The notes: a model not told the origin generated them from the letters alone. DNA of 43,370 nucleotides from an uncultured Halomicronema sp. (GCA_937899725.1 CALCCA010000057.1:1-43370), one strand, 5' to 3'; shown: positions 34,751 to 43,370, numbered from the stretch's first letter. Translations and numbers: made by a program.

Positions 34751-35458
34751 CTACCGGCTGAGCAACGGTCGCATGATCAAGAAACCCGCGCCAAAGGCCG
34801 AAACGACTACCAGTAGAATCGTTGTCGCGAGCCACAAGTTACCCATGTCAGACCGTGAAGCCACCTTGCTGAGCGGCCGCATGCCTTCAGGTTGTTCGGT
34901 AAACAGCTTCTGCTTGTTCACCTTGCTGCGATTGGACTTAGGACGATCGCGCTTACGAGCTTTCGGCTGCGGCACAATAGCCTGAGCCTGAGGCTGCCGT
35001 TCGGTCGTGGGGGACGCTGCCGGTTGGGGCGCGGCGGGCGGTGCCGCCGGCGGCGCGACCGGCGCGGCAGCCTCAGCCGGGGCCGCCTTGGGAGCGGCAG
35101 GGGTGACGGGCGGCTGAGCAAACAAGTCGAAACGGGTGGAGGGCTCTTCGCGCTCGATTATCACGCGGTTCGGTATGGCAGCGGGGGCGGCGGGGGGGGC
35201 AATCCCAGCGAAATGTCCGAGCTGTTCGGCTGATTGCACAAACCGCTGAATTTCCGTGCGCAGTAGCGTGTTCTGGCGCAGCAACTGCTGGTTTTGTTGG
35301 GTCAGAGCATCCAGGGTGGTTTGCGTCAGCTTCAGTTCTGTCGCGAGCTCGCGATACACCGAAATCGGTACCGCCGGTGAGTAGCTACCGGGGGCGGCAG
35401 CACCGACCGCGCCAGCCACAGAATATCGTTGAGCATCAGATTTAATAGGGGCGTTCAT
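34751..35458 (-). CDS. Coiled-coil, Pro/Ala-rich single-pass membrane protein (hypothetical)
   Basis: A 235-residue protein starting at the ATG at 35458, with GGGAAAG upstream; a GTG two codons earlier is also in frame. The order is: a short head, a coiled coil (about 32-80, ELKLTQTTLDALTQQNQQLL), a long Ala/Pro linker, a Lys/Arg-rich basic patch (ARKRDRPKSNRSKVNKQ), and one C-terminal membrane helix (LWLATTILLVVVSAFGAGFLI). I recall similar conserved proteins in cyanobacteria, without known function. A tail-anchored cytoplasmic coiled coil with a nucleic acid- or lipid-binding basic patch is one possible reading. Confidence 0.7.
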   Translation of the reverse strand: MNAPIKSDAQRYSVAGAVGAAAPGSYSPAVPISVYRELATELKLTQTTLDALTQQNQQLLRQNTLLRTEIQRFVQSAEQLGHFAGIAPPAAPAAIPNRVIIEREEPSTRFDLFAQPPVTPAAPKAAPAEAAAPVAPPAAPPAAPQPAASPTTERQPQAQAIVPQPKARKRDRPKSNRSKVNKQKLFTEQPEGMRPLSKVASRSDMGNLWLATTILLVVVSAFGAGFLIMRPLLSR

Positions 35459-35806
35459 TGTCACTTTCCCGAGAAACGCGATACACCGGCGATCGCTACA
35501 TAGAGCAACGACTCAGACATCGAGGAATACAGAGCAATTCAGATGCGGTAGATTCCGCCCAAAGCGTATCGCAAAAATCTAACAATGCAACTCTTTTTTA
35601 GCGACTGGTTCAGATGGCGGCATGGGGAGTCGGCCAAATCTGGTTTTTTTCCCTCTCAGCAGTGGTTCAGCAGCCCCTTCGGGCGCTTGGCCAATCTATA
35701 AAAAGGCCGCCTCAGCCAGCGCTTGCCCAGCATCGAAAATGTTCCCTGAGCCATCATAATCGTGACAGCCAGGGGGCGGGGAAAGCAGAGGCGCGATCGC
35801 TCAGCC
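35459..35806. other. Intergenic region (348 bp)
   Basis: It holds the promoter of the coiled-coil gene and the 3' end of the CapA-like gene. I see no gene or strong hairpin in it. Confidence 0.4.
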
Positions 35807-38263
35807 TTAATGAGCTTCAGATACGTTGCTCACCGCCACGGGTTGAATCTCGACGGTCACCGGCACCGGGGCGCTGGGCGGCACCGGATTCAGCGGTTCA
35901 AAAACTTGACTAGTAGGCATGCCCGCTTGAGGGGGCGGAGCTAGGGTGGCTCCTTTGGTAGCAGGTTTCATGACGGCAGGGGGCTCCGATAAAACACTCA
36001 TTGGCCCAACGAGGGGCTCACTGTAGGGGGCAATCGCCTCGGGAGGCTCCGGGGATGACGTTGTCGGCTCAACAGCGGTCGCTGGGGCCGGTGACGGTGC
36101 GGCCAACTCATCTTCTACAATTGGCTCGGCGATCGTTTTCGGCTCAGCCGCTGGGCTCTCCTTGGGCGCAACGCGCAGACTCTCAGGCAGCGCTGATTCT
36201 GGCTCATAAATGGTATTAGGGCTGTCCTTCGGCCCCCATTCTTTAAGCAAGTCTTCGGGAATGGCCTCAATCTCAATATCCAGCAGCTCGTCTTCAGCGA
36301 CGGGCGACGGGGAGGGCGACGGGGTCGGGGCACTGGCCGGTGGCGATGGGGCAGTCTCAGATGGCGGGGGAGCCGCCTCGGGAGCAGTTTTCGTCTCTGG
36401 ACTCAATTCCTTGGCGTCAAAGGGGGAGGCATCCTCCTCATTGTCACCCGTGAACGAATCGGCCCCTGCCGGTGCGGTCTCCTCGGTAGGAACGCCGGTG
36501 CCCGCGTTGAGCACCACGGAGGTGGGCATCGGGGTTTGAAACTCGCTCGACGCGGCGCGGATTTTGGTCAGCACCTGCGCCGCTTCGGTGGCATTCGCGG
36601 GCTGGGGTTGGCCGTCTTTGACCTTGACCGGAATCAGCTCCACTTTCATTTGCCCGTCGCGCAACGAGACCTGCAATACCGCCGTTTCGGCTGTCGGGGC
36701 CTCAGCACTGGTGCCAAAGACGAAATCGCCTAAAGAATAGGCAATGGGTCGCCCCCGATAGATTTCTGCCCCCTGCAGCTGATGCGGATGATGACCCACG
36801 ACCAGATCAGCGCCTTGGTCAATTGCCAGACGCGCCAAATTGGTCTGTGATTCGGCCGGCGTGAGGGGCGGCTCCGTTGACCAGCGATAGTTGACGACGA
36901 GCCAATCGACCTCATCGCGAATCGCCTGAATGTCTCTCACAATGTCCTGCATGTTGACGGCATTGACGCCGCTCACCGAGTCATCGGCTGCCAGGGTGAA
37001 ATCCCGGTCATAGCTGAGGTAGGCAATGCGCTGACCCTTGACATCCATAATCTCGGGACGCCGCGCTTCGCGCTCGCTGCGGCCGGCCCCCACCCGAAAG
37101 ATGCCGTTGCGATCAAGCGTATCCAAGGTTTCGGCGAGTCCCTGCTCCCCAAAGGACAGCGACTTGTCGCCGGTCAGATTCACCACATCGACGCCGCCCG
37201 CTTTGAGCAACTCGATCGCCTCAGGTCGCTGCCGCTCTAACAATTCTTCTTCGAGGGAAGTGGCCGCCGCCGCCAACGGGTCTTGCAGATTCACCATCGC
37301 GACGTCGGCTTGACGATACGCTGGCAAACCGGAGAGCAGCTGTCCATCCTGCTCTAACTGCGCATAGGGCAGGCCATCCAAATCCACATCGCCGCCAAAT
37401 AGCAGCGTAACGGTGGGGTCTTGGGGGGCCGGTAAGCGTTCATGCTTGAGTACTCCGACCGGCTCCAGGGCCGCATTGACCACGTTCGGCCGCTCGCGCT
37501 CGGGCTCTACTTGATAGGAAATGGCAGCGTTTTCTGCAGTGGCAGCTCCCTGCGGTTGAGCCGGCGTCTGGCGATCGATCAACACAGTTGGCTCGGGAGC
37601 GATCGCGGGGAGCTGGGGCTCGCGGGCAGGAGCCGATGGGGGAATGTTTGAGGGCTGCGATCGCACCTCGGCACTGGTCTCGGCCGGCGCTTGAAAGGGC
37701 AGGGCAGGCTCTTGCCGGTTCGACATCACGACTTCAATCATGCAGCCAAACACAAATGCGGCCACCGCCGACCCGGTCAGCATGGAGGCCCGTAGCGTTT
37801 TGAGCTGACCGGTTAACAGCCGCGCCGTCAAACCGGGTAAGCGCGGCGCTGACTTGCGGGCGGCCAATGTGGGCGGGATGACTGCTGCCGCAGAGCCTTT
37901 GCCCTGTTCTCGCTGCAGCCGTTCGCGCAGGGCGGGGGTCATCACCCGAATTCGCTGCTGCCAAACTGGCTGGCGCTCGCCCACCGGTCGCGCCAGCAGA
38001 TGGATGCCCTCGATCAGGGGGGAATTCAGCTGCCACATCAGATGGCAAATAAATTGAGTCAGCGGCTTTTGTAAGGGTTGACGCTCAAACTCAACGATGA
38101 CGCGAATGCAGCCCGGTCGCTTATCTTGGCTCACTTGAGCGTAGATTTTTTCGGGAATCAGCGGCTCATTTAGCCACAGCGCGATCGCCCGAAATTGCCC
38201 CGCTGCTGCCAGTGCCTTAGTTGACAGCTTTTCGGGAGATAAGTTAGACGCTGCGTTGACCAT
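35807..38263 (-). CDS. CapA-family metallophosphoesterase-like protein with N-terminal domain and Pro-rich tail
   Basis: An 818-residue protein. Residues 1-155 form a domain I cannot name. A membrane helix lies at about 158-180, so the rest is probably outside. The CapA/PGA_cap domain runs from about 284: TVTLLFGGDVDLDG has the first metal Asp, followed by NLQDPL, NLTGDKSLSFGEQG, GVGAGRSE-like RVGAGRSEREA, VVGHHPHQLQG (the HHPH metal site) and SLGDFVFG. CapA proteins are tied to poly-gamma-glutamate or other polymer export and have a calcineurin-like fold. The last 220 residues are rich in Pro, Glu, Ser and Ala (APTPSPSPSPVAEDE) and should be disordered. The long extensions on both sides are unusual compared with plain CapA. 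The ATG is at 38261-38263. Confidence 0.82.
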   Translation of the reverse strand: MVNAASNLSPEKLSTKALAAAGQFRAIALWLNEPLIPEKIYAQVSQDKRPGCIRVIVEFERQPLQKPLTQFICHLMWQLNSPLIEGIHLLARPVGERQPVWQQRIRVMTPALRERLQREQGKGSAAAVIPPTLAARKSAPRLPGLTARLLTGQLKTLRASMLTGSAVAAFVFGCMIEVVMSNRQEPALPFQAPAETSAEVRSQPSNIPPSAPAREPQLPAIAPEPTVLIDRQTPAQPQGAATAENAAISYQVEPERERPNVVNAALEPVGVLKHERLPAPQDPTVTLLFGGDVDLDGLPYAQLEQDGQLLSGLPAYRQADVAMVNLQDPLAAAATSLEEELLERQRPEAIELLKAGGVDVVNLTGDKSLSFGEQGLAETLDTLDRNGIFRVGAGRSEREARRPEIMDVKGQRIAYLSYDRDFTLAADDSVSGVNAVNMQDIVRDIQAIRDEVDWLVVNYRWSTEPPLTPAESQTNLARLAIDQGADLVVGHHPHQLQGAEIYRGRPIAYSLGDFVFGTSAEAPTAETAVLQVSLRDGQMKVELIPVKVKDGQPQPANATEAAQVLTKIRAASSEFQTPMPTSVVLNAGTGVPTEETAPAGADSFTGDNEEDASPFDAKELSPETKTAPEAAPPPSETAPSPPASAPTPSPSPSPVAEDELLDIEIEAIPEDLLKEWGPKDSPNTIYEPESALPESLRVAPKESPAAEPKTIAEPIVEDELAAPSPAPATAVEPTTSSPEPPEAIAPYSEPLVGPMSVLSEPPAVMKPATKGATLAPPPQAGMPTSQVFEPLNPVPPSAPVPVTVEIQPVAVSNVSEAH

Positions 38264-38499
38264 TATTTTGATGTCTGGGGTATCGGACGAGAATCGGCGA
38301 CCTCAGTCTGCCGCAAAGCCTGGAGAAAACATGCCTAAAAATTGCGGGTAACAAATTCAAGAAACATGTTTGGTAGAAGCGCCAATGATGATAACAGTGA
38401 ATTCCAAGAAAAGCCCGACTTTGCCAATATTTTAGGCCGATTCTTTGCAGCGCGTCAGCAATCCACAACCCAAAGCTCCAGGCTAAGCGTCAATGGGCC

Positions 38500-39870
38500 C
38501 TAACGACTGACCGGCACTAAATGGCCATCGTCCAAAATGTGCTGCACGACCCCCCCAATTACTTCTCGCAGCATCCTTTGATTGCCACTGTTATCGATGG
38601 TGACGGTGAGCACGTAGCGTTCATCATCAATTTTGACCGCCGTTGAGCTGCCAATTACTTTGGAATTCTGACCGGTCTTTTCCCCAATCCAAGCCACCCG
38701 CTGGCTCCTCAACTGACTAATTGCGGTATAGCCAAACTCCCAGTCATACTGACCGACCATCGCATCGAGAATTTCATCAGCGCCCGGACTGGAGAAGGTA
38801 TAGACTTGCCGCATCATCTCCGTCACTTCATTACTCGTCATGACATTGCGACCCACGGCGCGGTTGCGAGTGGGGGCGGTGCGATCGCCAATCAGCTTCG
38901 TGCGAATTTTGGTCTGTTCGTAGCCCATCTCTTGCAGGGCGTTGTCCATATAGTCCCAGCCGAGATAATCCAACAGCTGATTGGTGGCAATGTTGTTGCT
39001 CTCTTTAATCATGCGCACCATCACTTCTCGGATGGGATACTCATGACGGACGTAGATTTTGGCCCCGTTCGCATTTTCCGTCCAGTTGTGAGGCTCGACA
39101 TACATCGAGTCGGTGATATCAATCTCTTCATCAACCACCTTTTTCATCAGCACCACTGCCACCGGCAGCTTGATCAGGCTGGCCGGGCTGGCCGGTGGCT
39201 GATCGCCTCGGTAGTCGCGACATTCCCCCGAAAGATGACAGACCGTGATGCGAATGGCGCGAGGCCGCCCGGTGGCTTCGGCGATGTCGGCTAAAAAGAC
39301 CGACTGCAGCTGGTCAATATCCTTCGCGACTGGTCTCAGAATGGCCGCATAACCTGCCCGGCGTTCAGCGGCGGCTGCCGCCAATATCGAGTCGGGGGAA
39401 ATCTGATCGAGCTGCCGCAGAGCCGATTCCCACAGATACTCCTGCTGCTGCAGTTCGGCCAGGGTCTCTTCATTATCTTCACGACCGGCATCCCGCACGG
39501 CAATGCTCTGTACGGCCAGCTCTTTAGACCGTTGGAAGTTGGCATCAGCGGCGGCTTCCATCGCCAATCTTTCGCGCGTGAGACGGGCCGCTTGCACCAC
39601 CGTAAAGTAGGGCGCGAGATCGCCCATGCCTTGGGTCAGTTCAGACGGCACTAACGCCGGGTCATTCGCCGGGTCCGCCGCCAGCGCGCTGGCTTCATCC
39701 GGGTTGATTTCACCGGAGGATGGTCTTTGCTGCCACATCGCCGTGAATGTCGGTCGCAGCCCGCCGATCGCGATGGCGACCACAAAGCCCGATAGAAAAC
39801 CCACCCCAAACACCCAGGGAGTGTTCCAGGAACGCTGCGAAAACGTATTTTTTAGACTCTCTCCTAACAC
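38500..39870 (-). CDS. Membrane-anchored serine hydrolase of the beta-lactamase/PBP fold
   Basis: A 456-residue protein with an N-terminal membrane anchor (about 19-38), a helical region (about 85-190), then a beta-lactamase-like domain. It has all three active-site motifs: Ser231-Leu-Ile-Lys234, Ser291-Asn-Asn293 and Lys398-Thr-Gly400. I do not see the ExxLN of class A beta-lactamases, so it is more likely a carboxypeptidase- or esterase-type protein acting on the cell wall than a resistance enzyme. VTVCHLSGECRDYRG just before the active Ser has two Cys that may form a disulfide. The start is a GTG at 39868-39870, with AAGG nearby; no ATG precedes the anchor. Confidence 0.8.
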   Translation of the reverse strand: MLGESLKNTFSQRSWNTPWVFGVGFLSGFVVAIAIGGLRPTFTAMWQQRPSSGEINPDEASALAADPANDPALVPSELTQGMGDLAPYFTVVQAARLTRERLAMEAAADANFQRSKELAVQSIAVRDAGREDNEETLAELQQQEYLWESALRQLDQISPDSILAAAAAERRAGYAAILRPVAKDIDQLQSVFLADIAEATGRPRAIRITVCHLSGECRDYRGDQPPASPASLIKLPVAVVLMKKVVDEEIDITDSMYVEPHNWTENANGAKIYVRHEYPIREVMVRMIKESNNIATNQLLDYLGWDYMDNALQEMGYEQTKIRTKLIGDRTAPTRNRAVGRNVMTSNEVTEMMRQVYTFSSPGADEILDAMVGQYDWEFGYTAISQLRSQRVAWIGEKTGQNSKVIGSSTAVKIDDERYVLTVTIDNSGNQRMLREVIGGVVQHILDDGHLVPVSR

Positions 39871-40342
39871 CGGTGCCTTGACTCCCCAGAATACGGTTGG
39901 ATGTTGGGTAAATTATCGCGTTTGATGGTCGCTTTAGTGTCCTGCTGACTACCAAAATAGGGGAAAGGTTGCCCTTTATTGAGTAGATATACTGTTGAAT
40001 TGTGCGATGTTTGCTCTCTAAAACGCGATCTAGCGGGTGGAGCGATCGCGAATTTCTACCCCGCTCAAGGGCAAGAATTTGAGGTGCGCGGCGGGGCCAG
40101 AGCTCATAATCGGCAATTTTCAGCAGTGCGGCGGTGAGCGGTGCCGTCCTTTCCTATACTGGTAGGCTAGTGGCGCAGTCATCGCTGATTGAGCCGGTTT
40201 GAGAGCGAGTTTCAGCTCACACTCGATGGCGTTTCGGCGATCGATGACGGGGGAGCTAGCCGCAATCGCCCGGACTGCTTCACCTGCTCACTCGCTGGGG
40301 CATGTCCTCGGCCCTTTTTATCCATCACCTCTGAGGCCAGTT
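39871..40342. other. Intergenic region (472 bp) between divergent serine hydrolase gene and gatA
   Basis: It should carry both promoters. No gene or strong hairpin is seen. A frame that extends gatA upstream to 40199 has no conserved sequence. Confidence 0.4.
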
Positions 40343-41797
40343 ATGTCGTTGATCCGCGAGTTACATCGTCAACTCACGCAAAAAGAGCGCTCTGCGGTTG
40401 AGATCACCCAAGCCTATTTGAGTCGGATCGAAACGTTGGAGCCCCAGTTGCGCAGCTTTTTGACGGTGACCGCCGATCAGGCCCTGACCCAAGCCCAAGC
40501 GGTGGATCAAAAAATTGCTGACGGTGCCGCGATCGGCCTGTTGGAAGGGATTCCGATGGGTCTGAAAGATAATTTGTGCACCCAGGGCATTCGCACCACC
40601 TGTGCCTCAAAGGTGCTCGACAACTTTGTGCCCCCCTATGAGTCAACGGTCACCCAGCGACTCGCTGAGCAAGGGGTGATTGCGCTGGGCAAAACTAATC
40701 TAGATGAGTTTGCCATGGGCAGCTCGACCGAAAACTCCGCCTATCAGGTCACCGGCAATCCCTGGAATCCGGATTGTGTGCCGGGTGGCTCATCGGGCGG
40801 GTCAGCAGCGGCCGTGGCGGCCGATGAATGTCCTGTCGCCTTAGGGTCAGATACCGGGGGCTCGATTCGTCAACCGGCCTCTTTTTGCGGCGTCGTTGGC
40901 CTCAAACCCACCTATGGCTTGGTATCTCGCTACGGACTGGTGGCCTTTGCCTCGTCTCTTGACCAAATTGGCCCCCTCACCCGCACGGTGGAAGATGCGG
41001 CGATCGTCCTGCAGGCGATCGCGGGTCACGATCCCAAAGATTCCACCAGCCTCAACGTCGAAGTGCCTGACTATACGCAAAATCTGCAGCCAGGATTAAA
41101 TTGCCAGGGCCGGACGATTGGCATCATTCAAGAAACCTTCGGCGAAGGGCTCGATCCCGAAGTTGATCAGGCCGTGAAAGCCGCGATCGCCCAGTTTGAA
41201 GCTCTCGGCGCCAAGGTCAAGACGATCTCCTGCCCGCGGTTTCGCTATGGTCTGCCCAGCTACTACATCATTGCGCCCTCCGAAGCCTCCTCCAACCTGG
41301 CCCGGTATGACGGAGTGAAGTACGGGGTACGCGCTGACGACAGCAACCTGATCTCGATGTATGCCAAAACGCGGGCAACCGGTTTTGGCCCAGAGGTCAA
41401 ACGTCGCATCATGATTGGCACCTACGCGCTATCGGCCGGGTATTACGATGCTTACTATCTAAAAGCTCAAAAAGTTCGCACCCTGATCAAACAGGATTTT
41501 GAAGCCGCTTTTCAAGAAGTGGATGCCCTAGTGTGCCCCACCTCGCCGACGACCGCCTTTAAAGCTGGGACCAAGGTGGATGATCCCCTCAGCATGTATC
41601 TGATCGATTTGATGACGATTCCCGTTAATCTGGCCGGTCTGCCCGGCATCAGCCTGCCCTGTGGCTTCGACGAGTCGGGATTGCCCATCGGCTTGCAGCT
41701 CATTGGCAACGTGCTGCAAGAGCAAACGCTGTTTGAGATGGCCTATGCCTATGAGCAAGCCACCGACTGGCACCAAAAGTCCCCTCAGTTGACCTAG
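40343..41797 (+). CDS. gatA: Aspartyl/glutamyl-tRNA(Asn/Gln) amidotransferase subunit A
   Basis: GatA is the amidase of the GatCAB complex, which converts misacylated Glu-tRNA(Gln) (and Asp-tRNA(Asn)) to the amide form using glutamine. The 484-residue protein has the amidase signature [13 protein letters not shown] (148-160). The Ser-cisSer-Lys catalytic set is Lys75 (MGLKDN), Ser150 and Ser174 ([11 protein letters not shown]); the spacing matches the enzyme from Staphylococcus with an offset of 4. The ATG at 40343 has TGAGG 6 bases before it. The alpha/beta hydrolase gene follows 121 bp later. Confidence 0.96.
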   Translation: MSLIRELHRQLTQKERSAVEITQAYLSRIETLEPQLRSFLTVTADQALTQAQAVDQKIADGAAIGLLEGIPMGLKDNLCTQGIRTTCASKVLDNFVPPYESTVTQRLAEQGVIALGKTNLDEFAMGSSTENSAYQVTGNPWNPDCVPGGSSGGSAAAVAADECPVALGSDTGGSIRQPASFCGVVGLKPTYGLVSRYGLVAFASSLDQIGPLTRTVEDAAIVLQAIAGHDPKDSTSLNVEVPDYTQNLQPGLNCQGRTIGIIQETFGEGLDPEVDQAVKAAIAQFEALGAKVKTISCPRFRYGLPSYYIIAPSEASSNLARYDGVKYGVRADDSNLISMYAKTRATGFGPEVKRRIMIGTYALSAGYYDAYYLKAQKVRTLIKQDFEAAFQEVDALVCPTSPTTAFKAGTKVDDPLSMYLIDLMTIPVNLAGLPGISLPCGFDESGLPIGLQLIGNVLQEQTLFEMAYAYEQATDWHQKSPQLT

Positions 41798-41918
41798 CTG
41801 CCCTAGCCAGTCTGCGAATACTACATGGGACATGATCCACGGCTGCCGGTCGCGGGTAATCTCGTCACCGGGTACGCTGACGTGAGGGACGGATGTCAAC
41901 GGATAGTCAGAGACAGCA

Positions 41919-42779
41919 ATGGAACAGTTGATTTTTGGTCTGTTGGGATTGGGAGCGATCGCTTACGCAGCGCTCTGTTTGGCCCTTTGGTGGGGCCAAA
42001 CCCGCCTGATTTTTCATCCTCAACCGGCCCCGACAACCACGCCCGCCTCTGTTGGCCTAGCCTACGAAGATATCCAGATCTCCGTGGCCGAGGGACACAT
42101 TCATGGCTGGTGGCTGCCTCATGAAGCCCCCCATGCCAAAACGGCTCTGGTCTTACATGGCAACGCCAGCAACGTCGCCGATACGCTAAACCAGACCCAA
42201 CCACTGCTCGCTGCTGGTCTCTCGGCACTGGTGATTGACTACCGAGGCTATGGCCGCAGTTCGGGGCCTTTTCCCAACGAGAGCCGGGCTTATGCCGATG
42301 CCGCCGCCGCTTGGGCCTATCTCGTCGAAACTCGGGGCATCCCTGCCGATGCCATCGTGATTTTTGGCCATTCGATTGGGGGCGCGATCGCGATTGATTT
42401 GGCATACCATCAACCCCAAGCCGCTGGCCTCATTGTCCAAGCTTCTTTCACTTCCATGACGGCCATGATGGATCATGTTGGCTACAGTCGAATTGTGCCT
42501 AAATGGCTGCTTCACCAGCGGTTTGACTCCATCACAAAAATCGCTAGCGTCTCCCCCCCTTTGCTGCTGATCCACGGCCTCGCAGACACTACGGTGCCAG
42601 CCCGTATGAGCGAAGCACTCCAGGCAGCGGCAGCGGCACCTAAACAGCTGTGGCTATTGCCAGGCGCAGAGCACAACGATATTGCCGAGATTGCTCATGC
42701 TCACTATATTGACCGGCTAAAAGAGTGGTTAAAAGACCATCAGCAAACACACGCGTTATCAACAGAAATACCTGCCTAA
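41919..42779 (+). CDS. Membrane-anchored alpha/beta hydrolase
   Basis: A 286-residue protein with an N-terminal membrane helix (about 4-26) and a BEM46/ABHD13-type hydrolase domain. The triad fits Ser152 in GHSIGG, Asp223 in HGLADTTVP and His252 in GAEHND; HGNAS forms the oxyanion region. The substrate is unknown. It ends 9 bp before the IS copy 2, and the 9 bases just before the IS are the reverse complement of the IS copy 1 left flank, so its original downstream sequence was probably the sequence now at 20239 and to the left. Confidence 0.85.
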   Translation: MEQLIFGLLGLGAIAYAALCLALWWGQTRLIFHPQPAPTTTPASVGLAYEDIQISVAEGHIHGWWLPHEAPHAKTALVLHGNASNVADTLNQTQPLLAAGLSALVIDYRGYGRSSGPFPNESRAYADAAAAWAYLVETRGIPADAIVIFGHSIGGAIAIDLAYHQPQAAGLIVQASFTSMTAMMDHVGYSRIVPKWLLHQRFDSITKIASVSPPLLLIHGLADTTVPARMSEALQAAAAAPKQLWLLPGAEHNDIAEIAHAHYIDRLKEWLKDHQQTHALSTEIPA

Positions 42780-42788
42780 ACACAGGCC
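42780..42788 (-). repeat. 9-bp target-site sequence at the right end of IS copy 2
   Basis: On the minus strand this reads GGCCTGTGT, identical to 20240-20248 at the left end of copy 1. It abuts the right inverted repeat of copy 2 exactly. It overlaps the last A of the hydrolase stop codon. Confidence 0.75.
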
Positions 42789-43318
42789 CTGGTTGACTGA
42801 CAAAAGTTAGTCAGGTTTGTAGACGAAGGAGCGTACGGTGAATTCCAGTCTCTGATTGTTGTGTTGATGCTGCCTTCGCGAGGCCATCGCTGGTTCCGGA
42901 TCGCGATTACCGCAGAAGCACACCTGCTGAGTTAAGCGCCAGCCTTGCTGCAAAGCCGCCTTCACCCACTCACAGCCAATACGAAAATAGCTGTTGCCCC
43001 GGAACCAATGGGTATCGACCCACCGCCGCCTACCCGACTCAACAACCGCGATGCCTTGAGCTGTGACATAGAGCGTCGCTAGCGCCAAGATGAAGAACAG
43101 CCTGGAAAGGTCACAGACGGAGCGGATTTCTGACTTCTGTAGATTCCAGCCATTGGATTGGTCATCGAGAAAGGCCTCCTCAATGTCGAAGCGCCAGCCG
43201 TATTCTTGAAAGGTTTGCAGACTCGTTTTCGCGTCACTAACAATGGCCCAGAACTCACCATTGACGTTGTTGCGGCCAAAGACCAAATGCACCGGACCAT
43301 ACCATTGACTCTTGTGTA
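42789..43318 (-). mobile_element. Truncated, inverted copy 2 of the IS4-like element
   Basis: The 530 bp match copy 1 from 21035 to 21564. The right inverted repeat (42789-42806) is intact; the left end and the first half of the transposase gene are missing. Identity to copy 1 stops abruptly at 43318. Confidence 0.85.
42807..43318 (-). pseudogene. Transposase 3' fragment
   Basis: The frame encodes the last 169 or so residues of the copy 1 transposase, identical in protein sequence, with Glu of FDIEEAF but without the two catalytic Asp. Past 43318 the frame continues open into unrelated sequence to at least 43370 (PSLTDQIYPRLA), so it may be expressed as a fusion, but it cannot be a working transposase. 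Confidence 0.8.
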
Positions 43319-43370
43319 TAGCAAGCCGCGGATAGATCTGGTCAGTCAATGAAGGCTTGGTCAACGACTT
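43319..43370. other. Sequence beyond the IS truncation point (window edge)
   Basis: The last 52 bases do not match copy 1, apart from a 10-mer (ATTGACTGAC on the minus strand at 43341-43350) that also occurs in the left IS end at 20252-20261. Their nature cannot be told from so short a stretch. Confidence 0.35.

Noticed and set aside
34980-35150. Repetitive GC-rich segment that could be taken for a DNA repeat array
   Set aside because: It is the Ala/Pro-rich linker of the coiled-coil membrane protein, so low complexity in protein explains it.
40199-40342. N-terminal extension of gatA
   Set aside because: The ATG at 40343 has a good ribosome binding site and starts the typical GatA N-terminus.
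42186-42575. 129-residue minus-strand frame over the alpha/beta hydrolase gene
   Set aside because: It is antisense to a gene with a complete catalytic triad and has no recognisable content.
20249-43318. Composite transposon carrying 21 kb of genes between two IS copies
   Set aside because: The 9-bp repeats are at the outer end of copy 1 and the inner end of copy 2, copy 2 is truncated, and the interior is largely housekeeping genes.
1-43370. Recurring GCGATCGC octamers as candidate regulatory sites
   Set aside because: They are the HIP1 element, very common in cyanobacterial genomes and spread mostly through coding sequence, so not evidence for local regulation.
1-43370. tRNA, rRNA or CRISPR features
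   Set aside because: I looked for T-arm-like GGTTCGA stretches and regular short repeats; the few matches fall inside coding sequence without a cloverleaf, and no spaced repeats are present.

Overview
The window looks like a chromosomal segment from a cyanobacterium. The HIP1 octamer GCGATCGC recurs throughout. The gene set fits: a plant-type [2Fe-2S] ferredoxin (petF), a biliverdin reductase of the cyanobacterial BvdR type, a type II NADH dehydrogenase, an orthocaspase-like protein and a thylakoid-lumen-type pentapeptide protein. A filamentous or Leptolyngbya-like lineage is plausible, but that placement is inference. I see no rRNA, tRNA or CRISPR array.

Region by region. Bases 1-937 (minus) hold the start of a protein made of tandem globin domains that runs off the left edge. 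Bases 1619-5948 (plus) carry a ResB-like protein, a CcsA-like protein and a Rieske lipoprotein, which together look like a non-canonical System II cytochrome c biogenesis or redox cluster. It is closed by two strong hairpins. Bases 6224-10513 (minus) hold a small lipoprotein, the NAD(P)HX repair enzyme Nnr and a SPOR-like exported protein. Bases 10867-15558 (plus) hold mnmA, sat and an orthocaspase-like protein that has lost both catalytic residues. Bases 15.6-20.2 kb form a more AT-rich, HIP1-poor island in which two GT-A-like transferases alternate with two sulfotransferases. This is a candidate pathway for a sulfated glycan. A complete IS4-like element follows (20249-21564).

Bases 21.8-42.8 kb are mostly housekeeping and envelope genes: petF, bvdR, a GT2-GtrA fusion, a repeat-containing membrane protein, glsA, mtnP, mmsA, a DoxX protein, NDH-2, a pentapeptide protein, a coiled-coil membrane protein, a CapA-like phosphoesterase, a penicillin-binding-type serine hydrolase, gatA and an alpha/beta hydrolase. 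A truncated, inverted copy of the same IS lies at 42789-43318.

The most distinctive structural signal is in the IS flanks. The 9 bases abutting the left end of IS copy 1 (20240-20248) are the exact reverse complement of the 9 bases abutting the right end of the inverted copy 2 (42780-42788). That is the expected footprint of an inversion of about 21 kb between the two IS copies. It implies that the sulfotransferase gene ending at 20208 and the hydrolase gene ending at 42779 were once convergent neighbours.

Possible functional links, all inferred: Sat makes APS, the precursor of the PAPS that the two sulfotransferases would use; ferredoxin and BvdR both touch bilin metabolism; several genes (SPOR protein, CapA-like protein, serine hydrolase, GT2-GtrA) point to envelope and polysaccharide work.
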